Source of the DNA: Salinicola aestuarinus
GTDB lineage: Bacteria; Pseudomonadota; Gammaproteobacteria; Pseudomonadales; Halomonadaceae
NCBI RefSeq assembly: GCF_003206645.1
Contig: NZ_PZJP01000002.1
Span: 81,834-145,833, forward strand
Direction of reading: 5' to 3'
DNA: 64,000 nt
Each line of letters begins with the position of its first letter. Positions within the stretch are counted from its first letter, which is position 1. The notes beneath the pieces are model-generated. The model was not told where the DNA came from. It did not search any database and saw nothing but the letters and a program-made list of their open reading frames with translations. Below are positions 19,776-28,174 of the stretch, in pieces. Position numbers and translations under genes: made by a program.

Positions 19776-20957
19776 ATGAATACCTATGACGTCGTGGTGA
19801 TCGGTGCTGGCGCTGCGGGGCTGATGTGCGCGCTCACGGCGGGTTACCGCGGTCAGCGGGTCAGGGTCATTGATCATGCCAACAAGGCGGGCAAGAAGAT
19901 TCTGATGTCCGGCGGCGGGCGCTGCAATTTCACCAACCTGGCGACGGCGCCCAAGCACTTCTTCTCCCAGAACCCGCACTTCGCCATCTCGGCACTCAAA
20001 CGCTACACCCCGCAGGACTTCGTCGAGCTCGTCGAACGCCATGGGATCGAGTACGTCGAAAAAGCCCCGGGACAGCTTTTCTGCGCCGAGTCGGCCAAGG
20101 ACATCGTCGCCATGCTGCTCACCGAATGCGAGTGGGCCGGCGTCGATGTGACGCTGTCGACCCCGGTCGATGAGGTAGAGCGCCATGGAGAGGGCATGCG
20201 TCTCGTCGCCGGGGGAGAGCGCATTGCAGCGGGTGCCGTGGTGGTCGCTACCGGCGGGCTCTCGATTCCGACACTGGGCGCAACGGGGTTCGGCTACGAC
20301 TTGGCGCGTCGTTTCGGACTCGCGGTGACCTCGACTCAGGCAGCGCTCGTGCCATTCACGGTAACGTCGCATTGGAAGGAGGAGCTGGGCACGCTTGCCG
20401 GGCTCTCCAGTGATGTCACCGTCAGCTGCGGTGACGGTCGCTATCGCGAGCCACTGCTTTTCACCCACCGCGGCCTCTCGGGCCCCGGCATGCTGCAGGC
20501 GTCGAGCCACTGGTCCCCGGGAGCGGCGGTCGAGGTCGATTGGCTGCCGGGACTGGACGTGGAAGCGCAGCTTGCCGCTCAGCGCCAGATCGCGCCGCGG
20601 CGAATGCTTTCCGGTTGGCTCAACGAGACGCTGCCCAAGCGGTTAGTGCAGGCCTTGATGCGTTGGCTGGGATGGCAGGATCGAGCGCTGGCGACGCTCT
20701 CCAATCGCGATATCGAGTCGCTGGGGACCGGGCTCAAGGCGTGGCAGTTCAAGCCGGCGGGGACCGAAGGCTGGCGGACGGCCGAAGTGACGCTCGGCGG
20801 TGTCGAGACAAACGCCATTTCTTCCAAGACGTTTGCCGTTCGCGACCTGCCGCAGCTCTACTTCATCGGTGAGGTTCTGGACGTCACCGGTCAGCTGGGT
20901 GGCTTTAACTTTCAGTGGGCCTGGGCCTCCGGCGTCGCCTGCGGCCAAGCCGTGTAG
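19776..20957 (+). CDS. FAD-dependent oxidoreductase of the HI0933/YhiN family
   Basis: A 393-residue flavoprotein. The FAD dinucleotide loop VVIGAGAAGLMCA opens the chain, followed by the family signature KILMSGGGRCNFTN. Near the C terminus TLGGVET and IGEVLDVTGQLGGFNFQWAWASG complete the flavin site. Family members are widespread but their true substrate is not established; some databases call them aminoacetone oxidases, which is weakly supported. It stands alone, divergent from the RND operon and convergent with the yqj-like genes. A hairpin with one mismatch (20,983-21,005) lies between the converging genes. Confidence 0.88.
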   Translation: MNTYDVVVIGAGAAGLMCALTAGYRGQRVRVIDHANKAGKKILMSGGGRCNFTNLATAPKHFFSQNPHFAISALKRYTPQDFVELVERHGIEYVEKAPGQLFCAESAKDIVAMLLTECEWAGVDVTLSTPVDEVERHGEGMRLVAGGERIAAGAVVVATGGLSIPTLGATGFGYDLARRFGLAVTSTQAALVPFTVTSHWKEELGTLAGLSSDVTVSCGDGRYREPLLFTHRGLSGPGMLQASSHWSPGAAVEVDWLPGLDVEAQLAAQRQIAPRRMLSGWLNETLPKRLVQALMRWLGWQDRALATLSNRDIESLGTGLKAWQFKPAGTEGWRTAEVTLGGVETNAISSKTFAVRDLPQLYFIGEVLDVTGQLGGFNFQWAWASGVACGQAV

Positions 20958-21039
20958 CAGGACGCTGCATTCATAACGAATCAGGGGCGCCATCAAGGCA
21001 CCCCTAATCGCAATCCCGACGCCGCCGCCACGTCCTGAT

Positions 21040-21339
21040 TCAGCGTTTACGGCCTCGACTGGCCTTGTAGAGCGCCTTGCCACGGTTGTACATCAAAAAG
21101 CCCGTCATGACGCGGCGTAGCAGTCGGCCGGTCGATCGCGGCTTGCGAGCTGTTCGCATCGCAAAGAGGCTGCCCGCTGCCATTAGCGGCACCTTGAGCT
21201 GCGTCAGTTTTTCCCAACCACGATCGATGGGGGCAGTGGCGTCTCGCCACTCACGCATCGCCGCTGTGGTCTCCAGACGGTGCTGAAGAATCTGCTGCTC
21301 GATCGCCTCGATCTGCTGTTCACGGGTGCGCTCAGTCAT
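21040..21339 (-). CDS. YqjK-like protein
   Basis: A basic protein of 99 residues, last of the yqjD-yqjE-yqjK-like operon. The N-terminal third is a charged helix (EQQIEAIEQQILQHRLETT); a mildly hydrophobic patch follows (residues ~50-62) and the C terminus is arginine- and lysine-rich. Function unknown. It overlaps the yqjE-like gene by eight bases. Assignment rests mainly on gene order and general features. Confidence 0.65.
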   Translation of the reverse strand: MTERTREQQIEAIEQQILQHRLETTAAMREWRDATAPIDRGWEKLTQLKVPLMAAGSLFAMRTARKPRSTGRLLRRVMTGFLMYNRGKALYKASRGRKR

Positions 21340-21712
21340 GCGACGGCTCCAGCGCCTGACGATCCCGCTCCAGATTGTTCAGCGTTGCGGCCATCAGTTT
21401 GCGTCGCTTCGCCACGCGTTTGGCGGACAGGATGAACCCCCCCGAGATCACGAAGAGCACCGCAGCGCAGATCGCAATCGCCAGCAGGCGGTTATCTTCC
21501 CAGTACATCACCACGACCAGCAGAATCAGCATGCCGAGGGCAAAAGACAGCGTGATGAGGCCGGCGCCAGCGAGCAACAGCATGGTCAGCATGCGGTCGC
21601 GCTCGGCTTCCCATTCGACCACGGCGAGACGCAATCGCGTCTCGCCGCTGGCGATCAAGTTGGTGATCAGCCGCCGGGCGGCAGCGACCACGCTCTCCGC
21701 CGGCCCCGCCAT
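21332..21712 (-). CDS. Phage holin family / YqjE-like membrane protein (DUF1469)
   Basis: 126 residues with two strong membrane helices (residues ~43-68 and ~76-97) and charged ends, the DUF1469/PF07332 plan. The 'phage holin' label is only a family name; in E. coli yqjE is a chromosomal gene of unknown function linked to yqjD. The start overlaps the stop of the yqjD-like gene by one base, so the operon is tightly coupled. Confidence 0.8.
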   Translation of the reverse strand: MAGPAESVVAAARRLITNLIASGETRLRLAVVEWEAERDRMLTMLLLAGAGLITLSFALGMLILLVVVMYWEDNRLLAIAICAAVLFVISGGFILSAKRVAKRRKLMAATLNNLERDRQALEPSHD

Positions 21713-22071
21713 TAGCTACGCCCCAGCAGCAGCCCCAGTACGACGCCGGCTGCAGCGCCAATACCGATGCTGGTCCACGGCTTTTCGTGCACGTAGCGGT
21801 CGGTGGCGTCCATCTGATCACGCGCCGATGAAGAGATCGCCTCTCCCCGTGCTTCGAGGCTGGCGCGAGTCTCCTGCAGGCGCTGCTGCGCGCGGTCGCG
21901 AAGCTCTGCGAGGTTGCCGCGGGAGTCGTCGGCCGTCGCGTGAATCAGCTCTTCCACCGTATGGGAGAGATTGCGCAGGTCTTCCTTGAGCTGCTGGGTC
22001 GACGCTTCTCGTTCGCGCCCGGCATTTTGTCCATATTCGGAAGCGTTACCGCCGACGGGTTGCATGGTCAT
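21712..22071 (-). CDS. YqjD-like DUF883 protein
   Basis: Third DUF883-type protein in the window, 119 residues. Residues ~25-90 form a long amphipathic helix likely to be coiled coil (TQQLKEDLRNLSHTVEELIH); the tail VHEKPWTSIGIGAAAGVVLGLLLGRS is the membrane anchor with the family's glycine pattern. E. coli YqjD tethers ribosomes to the membrane in stationary phase. ATG 22071 has GAGGA upstream; the longer open frame to 22131 lacks a site. Confidence 0.82.
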   Translation of the reverse strand: MTMQPVGGNASEYGQNAGREREASTQQLKEDLRNLSHTVEELIHATADDSRGNLAELRDRAQQRLQETRASLEARGEAISSSARDQMDATDRYVHEKPWTSIGIGAAAGVVLGLLLGRS

Positions 22072-22161
22072 GTGTGTCGTCCTCTGACAGTCGATTGGCG
22101 CAGTGCCGGTTGGCAGGGTTGCGCATGGCACGGTTCAGCATAGTCAGATGGTACGGCCGCA

Positions 22162-23088
22162 TCAACGCGTGCCGGGAATCCCGGCGAGAAAGGTGTTGAT
22201 GCTGAACCCCAGACCGATGCGCTGAACGTCGTTACTGTAGTCGATCAGGCTTTCACCGTAGCCACGGTAGTACTGAACGTAACCGCGTACCTTGCCGAAC
22301 AGCGGGAACGAGTAGTCGATCTGACCGCCGTAGTTGTTCTTGCCGGGGTTCCCTCGAACCATCAGCGACAGCTCTTGTTCGCCAATCGCTTTCACGACGG
22401 TGATGTCCCCGTAGCCGATGTAATTCTCGAGATCCGGATTGTCGTCATTGTCGTCTTTCTCGGGCACCCGCCAGTGCGGCATCACGCTCACGGCCCAGTC
22501 CCCACGCTCGAAGATGGCCTCTGCATAGAACCGGTTCCAGCTACGTGACAGCGGGTCGGACCGGCCGTTCGACTGATGCGCGAACCCTAGACGATTGATC
22601 GTGTTGGTCCAGCCAAAGAGGGTGGCTCTGTTGTCGAAGCTGATAAACGCCTCGGGCTCGTAGTTGGTCTCCCGGAAGGGCGCTGATGCCTCCGAGTTAT
22701 AGGCCTGCCACCAGCTGCGTTGGGTATAGGCAAAGAACAGGTCACCGCTGGAGTTGAAGATGTCGTCGAGCAGCTTGACCTTGAAGCTCAACTGGAACTT
22801 GATCTCCGTCTTGTCGACATCGCCGTCTGTCGAGATCTCCTCGAAATCCGAGTAGTCCGGATTGGTGTTGTAGGTCCACGGCATGATGTAGTTTCGGCGA
22901 TAGGTCGTGATCGCCAGTGGGTTCTCCGCCGTTTCTGCTTCGAGCGTGCGCCGTGTGTCGGCCAGATCATTGGCCTGCTGAACCGGATCTTCAGGGGCTG
23001 AGGTCGCGGTCTGAGCTTGCACTGTCGGCGCCGCGAGCGCCCCGAGTAGAACGAGGGCGGGAGTGGGCAGGTAACGGCGGAGTGTCAT
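22162..23088 (-). CDS. pldA: Outer-membrane phospholipase A (OMPLA)
   Basis: Hydrolyses phospholipids that reach the outer leaflet of the outer membrane, restoring lipid asymmetry; it acts as a calcium-dependent dimer. 308 residues: signal peptide at 1-25 (ending VQAQ), then a beta-barrel. The catalytic triad is intact: His171, Ser173 and Asn185 have the same spacing as His142, Ser144 and Asn156 of E. coli PldA. ATG 23088 has AGGA seven bases upstream; the open frame beyond it is not coding. It is divergent from mscK. The window also holds mlaA, which serves the same lipid-asymmetry task by another route. Confidence 0.93.
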   Translation of the reverse strand: MTLRRYLPTPALVLLGALAAPTVQAQTATSAPEDPVQQANDLADTRRTLEAETAENPLAITTYRRNYIMPWTYNTNPDYSDFEEISTDGDVDKTEIKFQLSFKVKLLDDIFNSSGDLFFAYTQRSWWQAYNSEASAPFRETNYEPEAFISFDNRATLFGWTNTINRLGFAHQSNGRSDPLSRSWNRFYAEAIFERGDWAVSVMPHWRVPEKDDNDDNPDLENYIGYGDITVVKAIGEQELSLMVRGNPGKNNYGGQIDYSFPLFGKVRGYVQYYRGYGESLIDYSNDVQRIGLGFSINTFLAGIPGTR

Positions 23089-23247
23089 GGGCGATCCTGT
23101 CTGATGATCCAAGTAGTGTTTTCGGCCGCGGGTTCGGCGCCTGCAGCCTTTATCGGGCGGCCGGGGCGCCGGTTTAGCGACGATTTCTAACATTTCGGCT
23201 AGGGAAAGCAACTTTCTCGTCAAGGCCGAGCGCTCACCGGTATATCG

Positions 23248-23291
23248 GCCGAGCCGTGCATCGTTGAAAGTCGCCAACGATACGGCTCGGC
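23248..23291. repeat. Long hairpin with a two-base bulge between pldA and mscK
   Basis: Arms CCGAGCCGT-GC-ATCGTTG (23,249-23,266) and CAACGATACGGCTCGG (23,275-23,290) pair fully except for the bulged GC; the loop is eight bases. It lies in the 290-base gap between the divergent genes and has no T tract on either side. It may fold in the mscK leader or act in DNA. Confidence 0.7.
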
Positions 23292-23378
23292 ATCCTGCAA
23301 TGCTGGCGCTAAACTCCGCCACCAGAATGCGGTGTCGGGCGTTGAGACCTCCGGCATAACAGCGATGAAGGAGTCGGC

Positions 23379-26300
23379 ATGGTGGATCATTCGGCGGCGC
23401 GGCCTGCGAGAGTTGGCGTCGTACGTTCTGGGGAGGGAGCGAACGCCGAGCGTCGCGCCGACCCGGGCAAATGGCTGACGGCAAAGCGTATCACGTTCGC
23501 TTTGCTGGCATTGTGCATACTCCTTGCATGCGCGGGCGTGCAGGCGCAGTCCACGAGTGATCTGCCGTCGCGTCAGACCCTCGAAAAGACGCGGGATCGG
23601 CTCGCCGCGATTGAGGCGCCCAGCGAGTCGCAGCAGGAGGACAAGGAAGCCACGCGCGCGGCGCTCGAAACGCTCGATCAGCTCGAAGCCGCGCGTGATG
23701 AGTTGGCGACGCTCGAGAAGAATGTCCAGCAGGCGCCCGAGCAGGTGCGTGAACTCAAGCGCCAGCTCGCCGAGCTGGGCGACAGCTCCGCGCCCACGGC
23801 CGATGCGCTCGACGAACTCTCGGCGGAGGCGCTAGCCAACCGAACGCGTGACTCGCTCGACCGACTCGAATCGCTCCAGAACCAGTTGGCGTCGGTCAAG
23901 GCGCGGCTGATCAGCGCCGAGACGCTTCCCGAGCGCGCCCAGGCCCAGATGGCGCAGGCCATGCGCCAGGCCGAGGCGGCACGGTCGGAGCTCCAAACCC
24001 CCAGCGATGACGAAGAGGCCGGTACCTTCGAGCCGAAACAGGCCCGCTATCAACTGCAGCTCGCCCTCGCCGAGCTCCAGGCTGACTACCACAGCCGGGA
24101 GCTATCCAATAACACCCAGATGCGCGAGCTCGATGCCGCCCGACGGGATCTGATCGAGCGGCGTATCGCGCTGGAGCAGGCGCGACTGGAATCCCTGCAG
24201 GCGGCGCTGGACCGGGCTCGGCGCGAGCAGTCCGAGCAGGCGGTTGCCGACATCAGCGCGGAGGATGCCGAGGCGATCGCCAACCATCCGGTGCTCAGCG
24301 ATATCCAGAAAACCAACCGCTCGCTCAGCGACCGGCTGCTCGAGGTGACCGATCGCACCAATGAGCTGATCCGAGAGGCGATCAGCGCGCGTTCGGGGCT
24401 GGATCGTGTCCGCCAGGTAAAGCGCACGCTCAACCAGCAGATCGATGCGGTGCGCGGTAGTCCATTGCTGTCGCGGATTCTCAATGAGCAGCGCCGGGCG
24501 CTGCCGGAGGTCGATACGCTCGGCGGACTTCAGGAGGAGATCGCCGAGACTCGGCTGAGTCAGTTCGATCTGGTGAATCGCCGTGAGTCGTTGAATGACC
24601 CGCGCTCACTCGCCGAGCAGAGTCTCGAAAACGCGGATATTGACGTCACCCCCTCGATGGAGAGCGCGCTGACCGAGCTCTACCGCTCGCGGAGTGACAT
24701 TCTGGAGCAGCTCGATCGTGAGTACGGCAATTTGCTGACGGTGGCGATCGACGTTCAGCTCAATCAAGAGCAGCTCGCTGACATCACACGCTCGCTACGT
24801 GCGGTGATCGAGGAACAGCTTTTCTGGGTCGCCAGCGGGCGCCCGCTCACGCTCGGCTGGTGGCGCGAGGCGCCGGGCAATCTCGCCGCGCAGGTGAGTC
24901 GCGGCGAGTGGCAGGGCGCCGTGGCGAGCCTATGGCAGTGGCCGGGGCTGCACGCACTGGCGGTAACGCCACTGTTGCTGCTGGCGGCGGGGCTTCTGCT
25001 TCTGCGCCGACGAATCAAGGCGCGGCTGCTGACGCTGCATGATCAGATCGGCCGGCTCAAGCGGGACACGCAGATGCATACCCCGCGGGCGATTCTCTTG
25101 AACCTGCTGCTGGCCGCGCACGGTCCGCTGCTGCTGTCGGCACTCGGCGGGCTTTTGCGCTTCGGCGATGATCCCTTCGCTCTGCGCTTGGGTAGCGCCG
25201 TCCTGCAGCTCGCGCTTGCCTGGGGCGTATTGGGGTGGGCACGGCGGCTGCTGGTCGCCGACGGCGTCGCGACTCGGCATTTTCACTGGTCGAGCGGCTA
25301 CGTCGGCCAGCTGCGTCGGCTGGTGTTCTGGCTGGGCATTACGTTGATCCCGATCATTCTGATCAGCGGGACCTCGCCGGGGAGTCAGGCCGATCTCTCC
25401 AACCGCCCGGTGTCGCTGCTACTGCTGCTGAGTGGCCTTCTGGCGATGAGCTGGGTACTGGTACGGCTGATCCTTGCCCACGTCCCCTATTTCGGCCTCA
25501 AGCTCTTCCGACTGCTGCTCGGTCTGGCGCTGGCGCTGGTGCCCCTGATCCTCGCCGGCCTCGTCGCTCTCGGCTATGAATATGCAACGCTCAAGCTGAT
25601 CGGTCGCTTCGTGACCTCGGTCTATGTCTTCGGGCTCTGGATCCTGGTCGAGGCGACCGTGGTGCGCGGCCTGGCGGTGGCACAGCGGCGTCTTGCCTAT
25701 CGCCGGGCGGTGGCGCGACGTCGCGCGCAGATCCAGGAAGGCGCCGAGGGCGGCCTCGAGGTCGTCGAGGAGCCGCCGCTGGATATGGAACAGATCAACC
25801 AGCAGTCGTTGCGACTCTCCAAACTGATTCTGTTCATCGCGTTCACGTTCGTCTTCTATCTGATCTGGTCGGATCTGCTCGCGGTCTTCACCTATCTCGA
25901 CGGCGTCACTGTCTGGGAAATTCAGCATGGGCAGGGCGATGCACTGACCCTGAATCCGATCACCGTCGCCGACGTTCTGATCGCCCTGGTGACCGTGGCG
26001 CTGACGATGATAATGGCGCGCAATCTACCGGGGCTTCTGGAAGTCATGGTGCTCTCGCGGCTATCGCTCAAGCAGGGCAGCGCCTATGCGATCTCGTCGT
26101 TGCTCTCCTACACCATCGTCGGCACGGGGGTGGTTGCCTCGCTGGGGACGCTCGGGGTCTCCTGGGACAAGCTGCAGTGGCTTGTCGCCGCGCTCGGCGT
26201 CGGGTTGGGTTTCGGGCTGCAGGAGATCTTCGCCAACTTCATCTCGGGTCTGATCATTCTGTTCGAGCGGCCCATGCGGATCGGAGACACCATTACCCTC

Positions 26301-26921
26301 GGCCAGCTTCACGGGTCGGTGAGCCGGATTCGGATTCGCGCGACCACGGTCACCGATTTCGATCGCAAGGAGATCATCATCCCCAACAAGACGTTCGTCA
26401 CCGATCAGCTCATCAACTGGTCGCTTTCCGACAACGTCACTCGCGTGGTGCTGACCTACGGAGTCGCCCATGGCTCCGATCTCGACGAAGTCCATCGCCT
26501 GCTGCGCCAGGTTGCCGACGACAATCGCCGAGTGCTGCGCGATCCGGAGCCACAGGTGTTCTGTATCAGCTATGGGCCGACGGCGTTCAACTTCGAGCTG
26601 CGAATCTTCGTCAACGACCTGCTCGACCGCCTCTACGCCAGCGATGAGATCAATCGCCGACTCGACCAGCTCTTCAAGGAGCACGGTGTCCGCGTCGCGT
26701 TCAACCAGATGGATGTCTGGCTACACAATGATGAAGGTCAGTCGGCCTGGGTGCAGCGCCAGACGGCGGCGCGAGAGCTTGGCGCGACGGAGGAAGCGAC
26801 CCAGCCCGCGCCGGGGCCGCGAACGGCGCGCAGCGGCGACGACGGCAACCTGGATGCTCCCACGGCCGGTGATGGCGTAGGTGATGGCGGGGGCGAGGGT
26901 GGAGGTGACGGCGGCCGCTAA
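23379..26921 (+). CDS. Large mechanosensitive channel of the MscK/KefA type
   Basis: Opens under membrane tension to release ions and small solutes after osmotic downshock. 1,180 residues. A signal peptide or first helix (~residues 38-57) precedes a long periplasmic coiled-coil region (~60-480), a block of membrane helices (~520-960), and the MscS channel domain: pore-lining LVAALGVGLGFGLQEIFANFISG, then FERPMRIGDTI and IIPNKTFVTDQLINWS. Length and layout match E. coli MscK (1,120). The C terminus ends in an unusual glycine-aspartate-rich tail (last ~25 residues). AAGGAG precedes ATG 23379. A short hairpin follows (26,948-26,967). Important for a halophile that meets osmotic change. Confidence 0.92.
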   Translation: MVDHSAARPARVGVVRSGEGANAERRADPGKWLTAKRITFALLALCILLACAGVQAQSTSDLPSRQTLEKTRDRLAAIEAPSESQQEDKEATRAALETLDQLEAARDELATLEKNVQQAPEQVRELKRQLAELGDSSAPTADALDELSAEALANRTRDSLDRLESLQNQLASVKARLISAETLPERAQAQMAQAMRQAEAARSELQTPSDDEEAGTFEPKQARYQLQLALAELQADYHSRELSNNTQMRELDAARRDLIERRIALEQARLESLQAALDRARREQSEQAVADISAEDAEAIANHPVLSDIQKTNRSLSDRLLEVTDRTNELIREAISARSGLDRVRQVKRTLNQQIDAVRGSPLLSRILNEQRRALPEVDTLGGLQEEIAETRLSQFDLVNRRESLNDPRSLAEQSLENADIDVTPSMESALTELYRSRSDILEQLDREYGNLLTVAIDVQLNQEQLADITRSLRAVIEEQLFWVASGRPLTLGWWREAPGNLAAQVSRGEWQGAVASLWQWPGLHALAVTPLLLLAAGLLLLRRRIKARLLTLHDQIGRLKRDTQMHTPRAILLNLLLAAHGPLLLSALGGLLRFGDDPFALRLGSAVLQLALAWGVLGWARRLLVADGVATRHFHWSSGYVGQLRRLVFWLGITLIPIILISGTSPGSQADLSNRPVSLLLLLSGLLAMSWVLVRLILAHVPYFGLKLFRLLLGLALALVPLILAGLVALGYEYATLKLIGRFVTSVYVFGLWILVEATVVRGLAVAQRRLAYRRAVARRRAQIQEGAEGGLEVVEEPPLDMEQINQQSLRLSKLILFIAFTFVFYLIWSDLLAVFTYLDGVTVWEIQHGQGDALTLNPITVADVLIALVTVALTMIMARNLPGLLEVMVLSRLSLKQGSAYAISSLLSYTIVGTGVVASLGTLGVSWDKLQWLVAALGVGLGFGLQEIFANFISGLIILFERPMRIGDTITLGQLHGSVSRIRIRATTVTDFDRKEIIIPNKTFVTDQLINWSLSDNVTRVVLTYGVAHGSDLDEVHRLLRQVADDNRRVLRDPEPQVFCISYGPTAFNFELRIFVNDLLDRLYASDEINRRLDQLFKEHGVRVAFNQMDVWLHNDEGQSAWVQRQTAARELGATEEATQPAPGPRTARSGDDGNLDAPTAGDGVGDGGGEGGGDGGR

Positions 26922-27004
26922 ATCGCGCTTGCCGGATAAGCGCTCGCACGGCGTGGCGTGACGCCGTCGATCGATCGCGATGGGGTGGCGTTTTTCGATA
27001 TGAC

Positions 27005-27024
27005 AACTATATTTTCATACAGTA
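27005..27024. promoter_or_regulatory. LexA-like (SOS) box before the DUF3072 gene
   Basis: The 20 bases AACTATATTTTCATACAGTA match the E. coli LexA consensus TACTGTATATATATACAGTA at 15 positions, including a perfect right half ATACAGTA. The left half has CTAT instead of the near-invariant CTGT, which should weaken binding. It ends 52 bases before the gene start. Confidence 0.4.
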
Positions 27025-27076
27025 TCGATTGACGCCGTACTCTTCGCTCAGCCGAGCGATGACGCAAGGAGATGAC

Positions 27077-27337
27077 ATGAGCGACAGCAAAGATGGTAAC
27101 GACCCGCAGTCCGCAGACAATCAGCCGCCGAGCAGTGGTTCGCCGACCGGCAACGTCGAAAAGGATCCGGAAGACTGGGTCACCGGCGAGGAGAGCATGA
27201 CCGGGGCTCAGCACTCGTATCTCAAGACGCTGTGTGAAGAGGCGGGCGTCGACTTCGACGAGAACATCACCAAGGCCCAGGCCTCTCAGCAGATCGACGA
27301 GCTCCAACAGAAGACCGGGCGCGGCGAGGATCATTGA
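27077..27337 (+). CDS. DUF3072 domain protein
   Basis: 86 residues. The first ~35 are polar and disordered (SDSKDGNDPQSADNQPPSS); the rest is the DUF3072 segment, with DWVTGEESMTGAQHSYLKTLCEEAG and an ending rich in acidic and glutamine residues. The fold resembles a short helical module of unknown function found in many proteobacteria and actinobacteria. ATG 27077 has AAGGAG 9 bases upstream. It is a single-gene unit: a possible LexA box lies before it and a strong terminator after it. Confidence 0.8.
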   Translation: MSDSKDGNDPQSADNQPPSSGSPTGNVEKDPEDWVTGEESMTGAQHSYLKTLCEEAGVDFDENITKAQASQQIDELQQKTGRGEDH

Positions 27338-27375
27338 ATCGCGCGGCTCGCCGGATGCCGAGTCCCAGCCCTCTA

Positions 27376-27401
27376 GCCCACCGAGATCGGTGGGCTTTTT
27401 T
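27376..27401 (+). terminator. Rho-independent terminator after the DUF3072 gene
   Basis: GCCCACCGA, loop of two bases (GA/T region), CGGTGGGC, then six T. It also faces the converging tlyA gene. Confidence 0.9.
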
Positions 27402-27418
27402 CATGGGATGCCGGGCGT

Positions 27419-28174
27419 TCAGCGCTTGACGGCGTGAAGCAGGAACTCGCGATTGCCGTCGCCGCCCTGAATTGGGCTCTCCTGCCAGCCCCCGACGGTA
27501 AGTCCCAGCCCGTTGCATTGGCTTTCTAGCGTCTGGCGTACCTGGTCAAAGAGGGCCGCGTCGCGAACGATGCCGCGGTCGTCCACTTTTCCCGGACCTA
27601 CCTCGAACTGCGGCTTCACCAGCGAATAGAGTTCGCCGCCGTGGCGCAATACCTCGGCGATCCCGGGCAGTATCAATGTCTGCGAGATGAACGAGACGTC
27701 CATGACGACCGCATCGATCCCTTCGGGGGCCAGCTCGGCGATCCGCGCGTGCGGCAGGTCCCGTGCGTTGGTTCCCTCTAGGCAGCTCACCCGGGGATCG
27801 TCACGCAGCGTCTCCACCAGCTGACCATGGCCGACCTCAATGCCGATCACGTGGCGTGCTCCGTAACGCAGGGCGCAGTCGGTGAAGCCACCGGTGGACT
27901 GACCGATATCCAGCACCGTGAGACCGTCGAGTCGACGCTGCCGGGCCTCGAGCAGCGCTTCCAGCTTGAGCCCGGCACGCGAGACGTAGCGCTCCTCGGG
28001 AGAGTCGACGATTGCGACTTCCGTGCTCTCCGGGAGCTTCTCGCCCGGTTTGGTCGCGACGCGCCAGCGCTCGCCCTCATGGACACGAAGGCTCACGTAG
28101 CCGTCGCGAATCAGCCGCTGCGCGCGGGTGCGCGAACGGACGTGGGCGGTGACAAGTTGATCAAGACGTTTCAA
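27419..28174 (-). CDS. TlyA family rRNA methyltransferase / hemolysin-like protein
   Basis: 251 residues. An S4 RNA-binding domain at the N terminus (RLDQLVTAHVRSRTRAQRLIRDGYV) is followed by an FtsJ-type S-adenosylmethionine methyltransferase (DIGQSTGGFTDCAL, MDVSFIS, LVKPQFEVG with the catalytic lysine). In Mycobacterium TlyA methylates 2'-hydroxyls of 16S and 23S rRNA; the target in gammaproteobacteria is not established. TTG at 28174 is taken as start: it overlaps the TGA of the upstream binding-protein gene (TTGA) and begins the conserved S4 domain. The upstream extension in this frame is only the shadow of that gene. Confidence 0.85.
   Translation of the reverse strand: MKRLDQLVTAHVRSRTRAQRLIRDGYVSLRVHEGERWRVATKPGEKLPESTEVAIVDSPEERYVSRAGLKLEALLEARQRRLDGLTVLDIGQSTGGFTDCALRYGARHVIGIEVGHGQLVETLRDDPRVSCLEGTNARDLPHARIAELAPEGIDAVVMDVSFISQTLILPGIAEVLRHGGELYSLVKPQFEVGPGKVDDRGIVRDAALFDQVRQTLESQCNGLGLTVGGWQESPIQGGDGNREFLLHAVKR

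Noticed and set aside
21332..21712. Prophage remnant because of the 'holin' family name
   Set aside because: It is a chromosomal yqjE-like gene inside a yqjD-E-K-type operon; no other phage gene is near.
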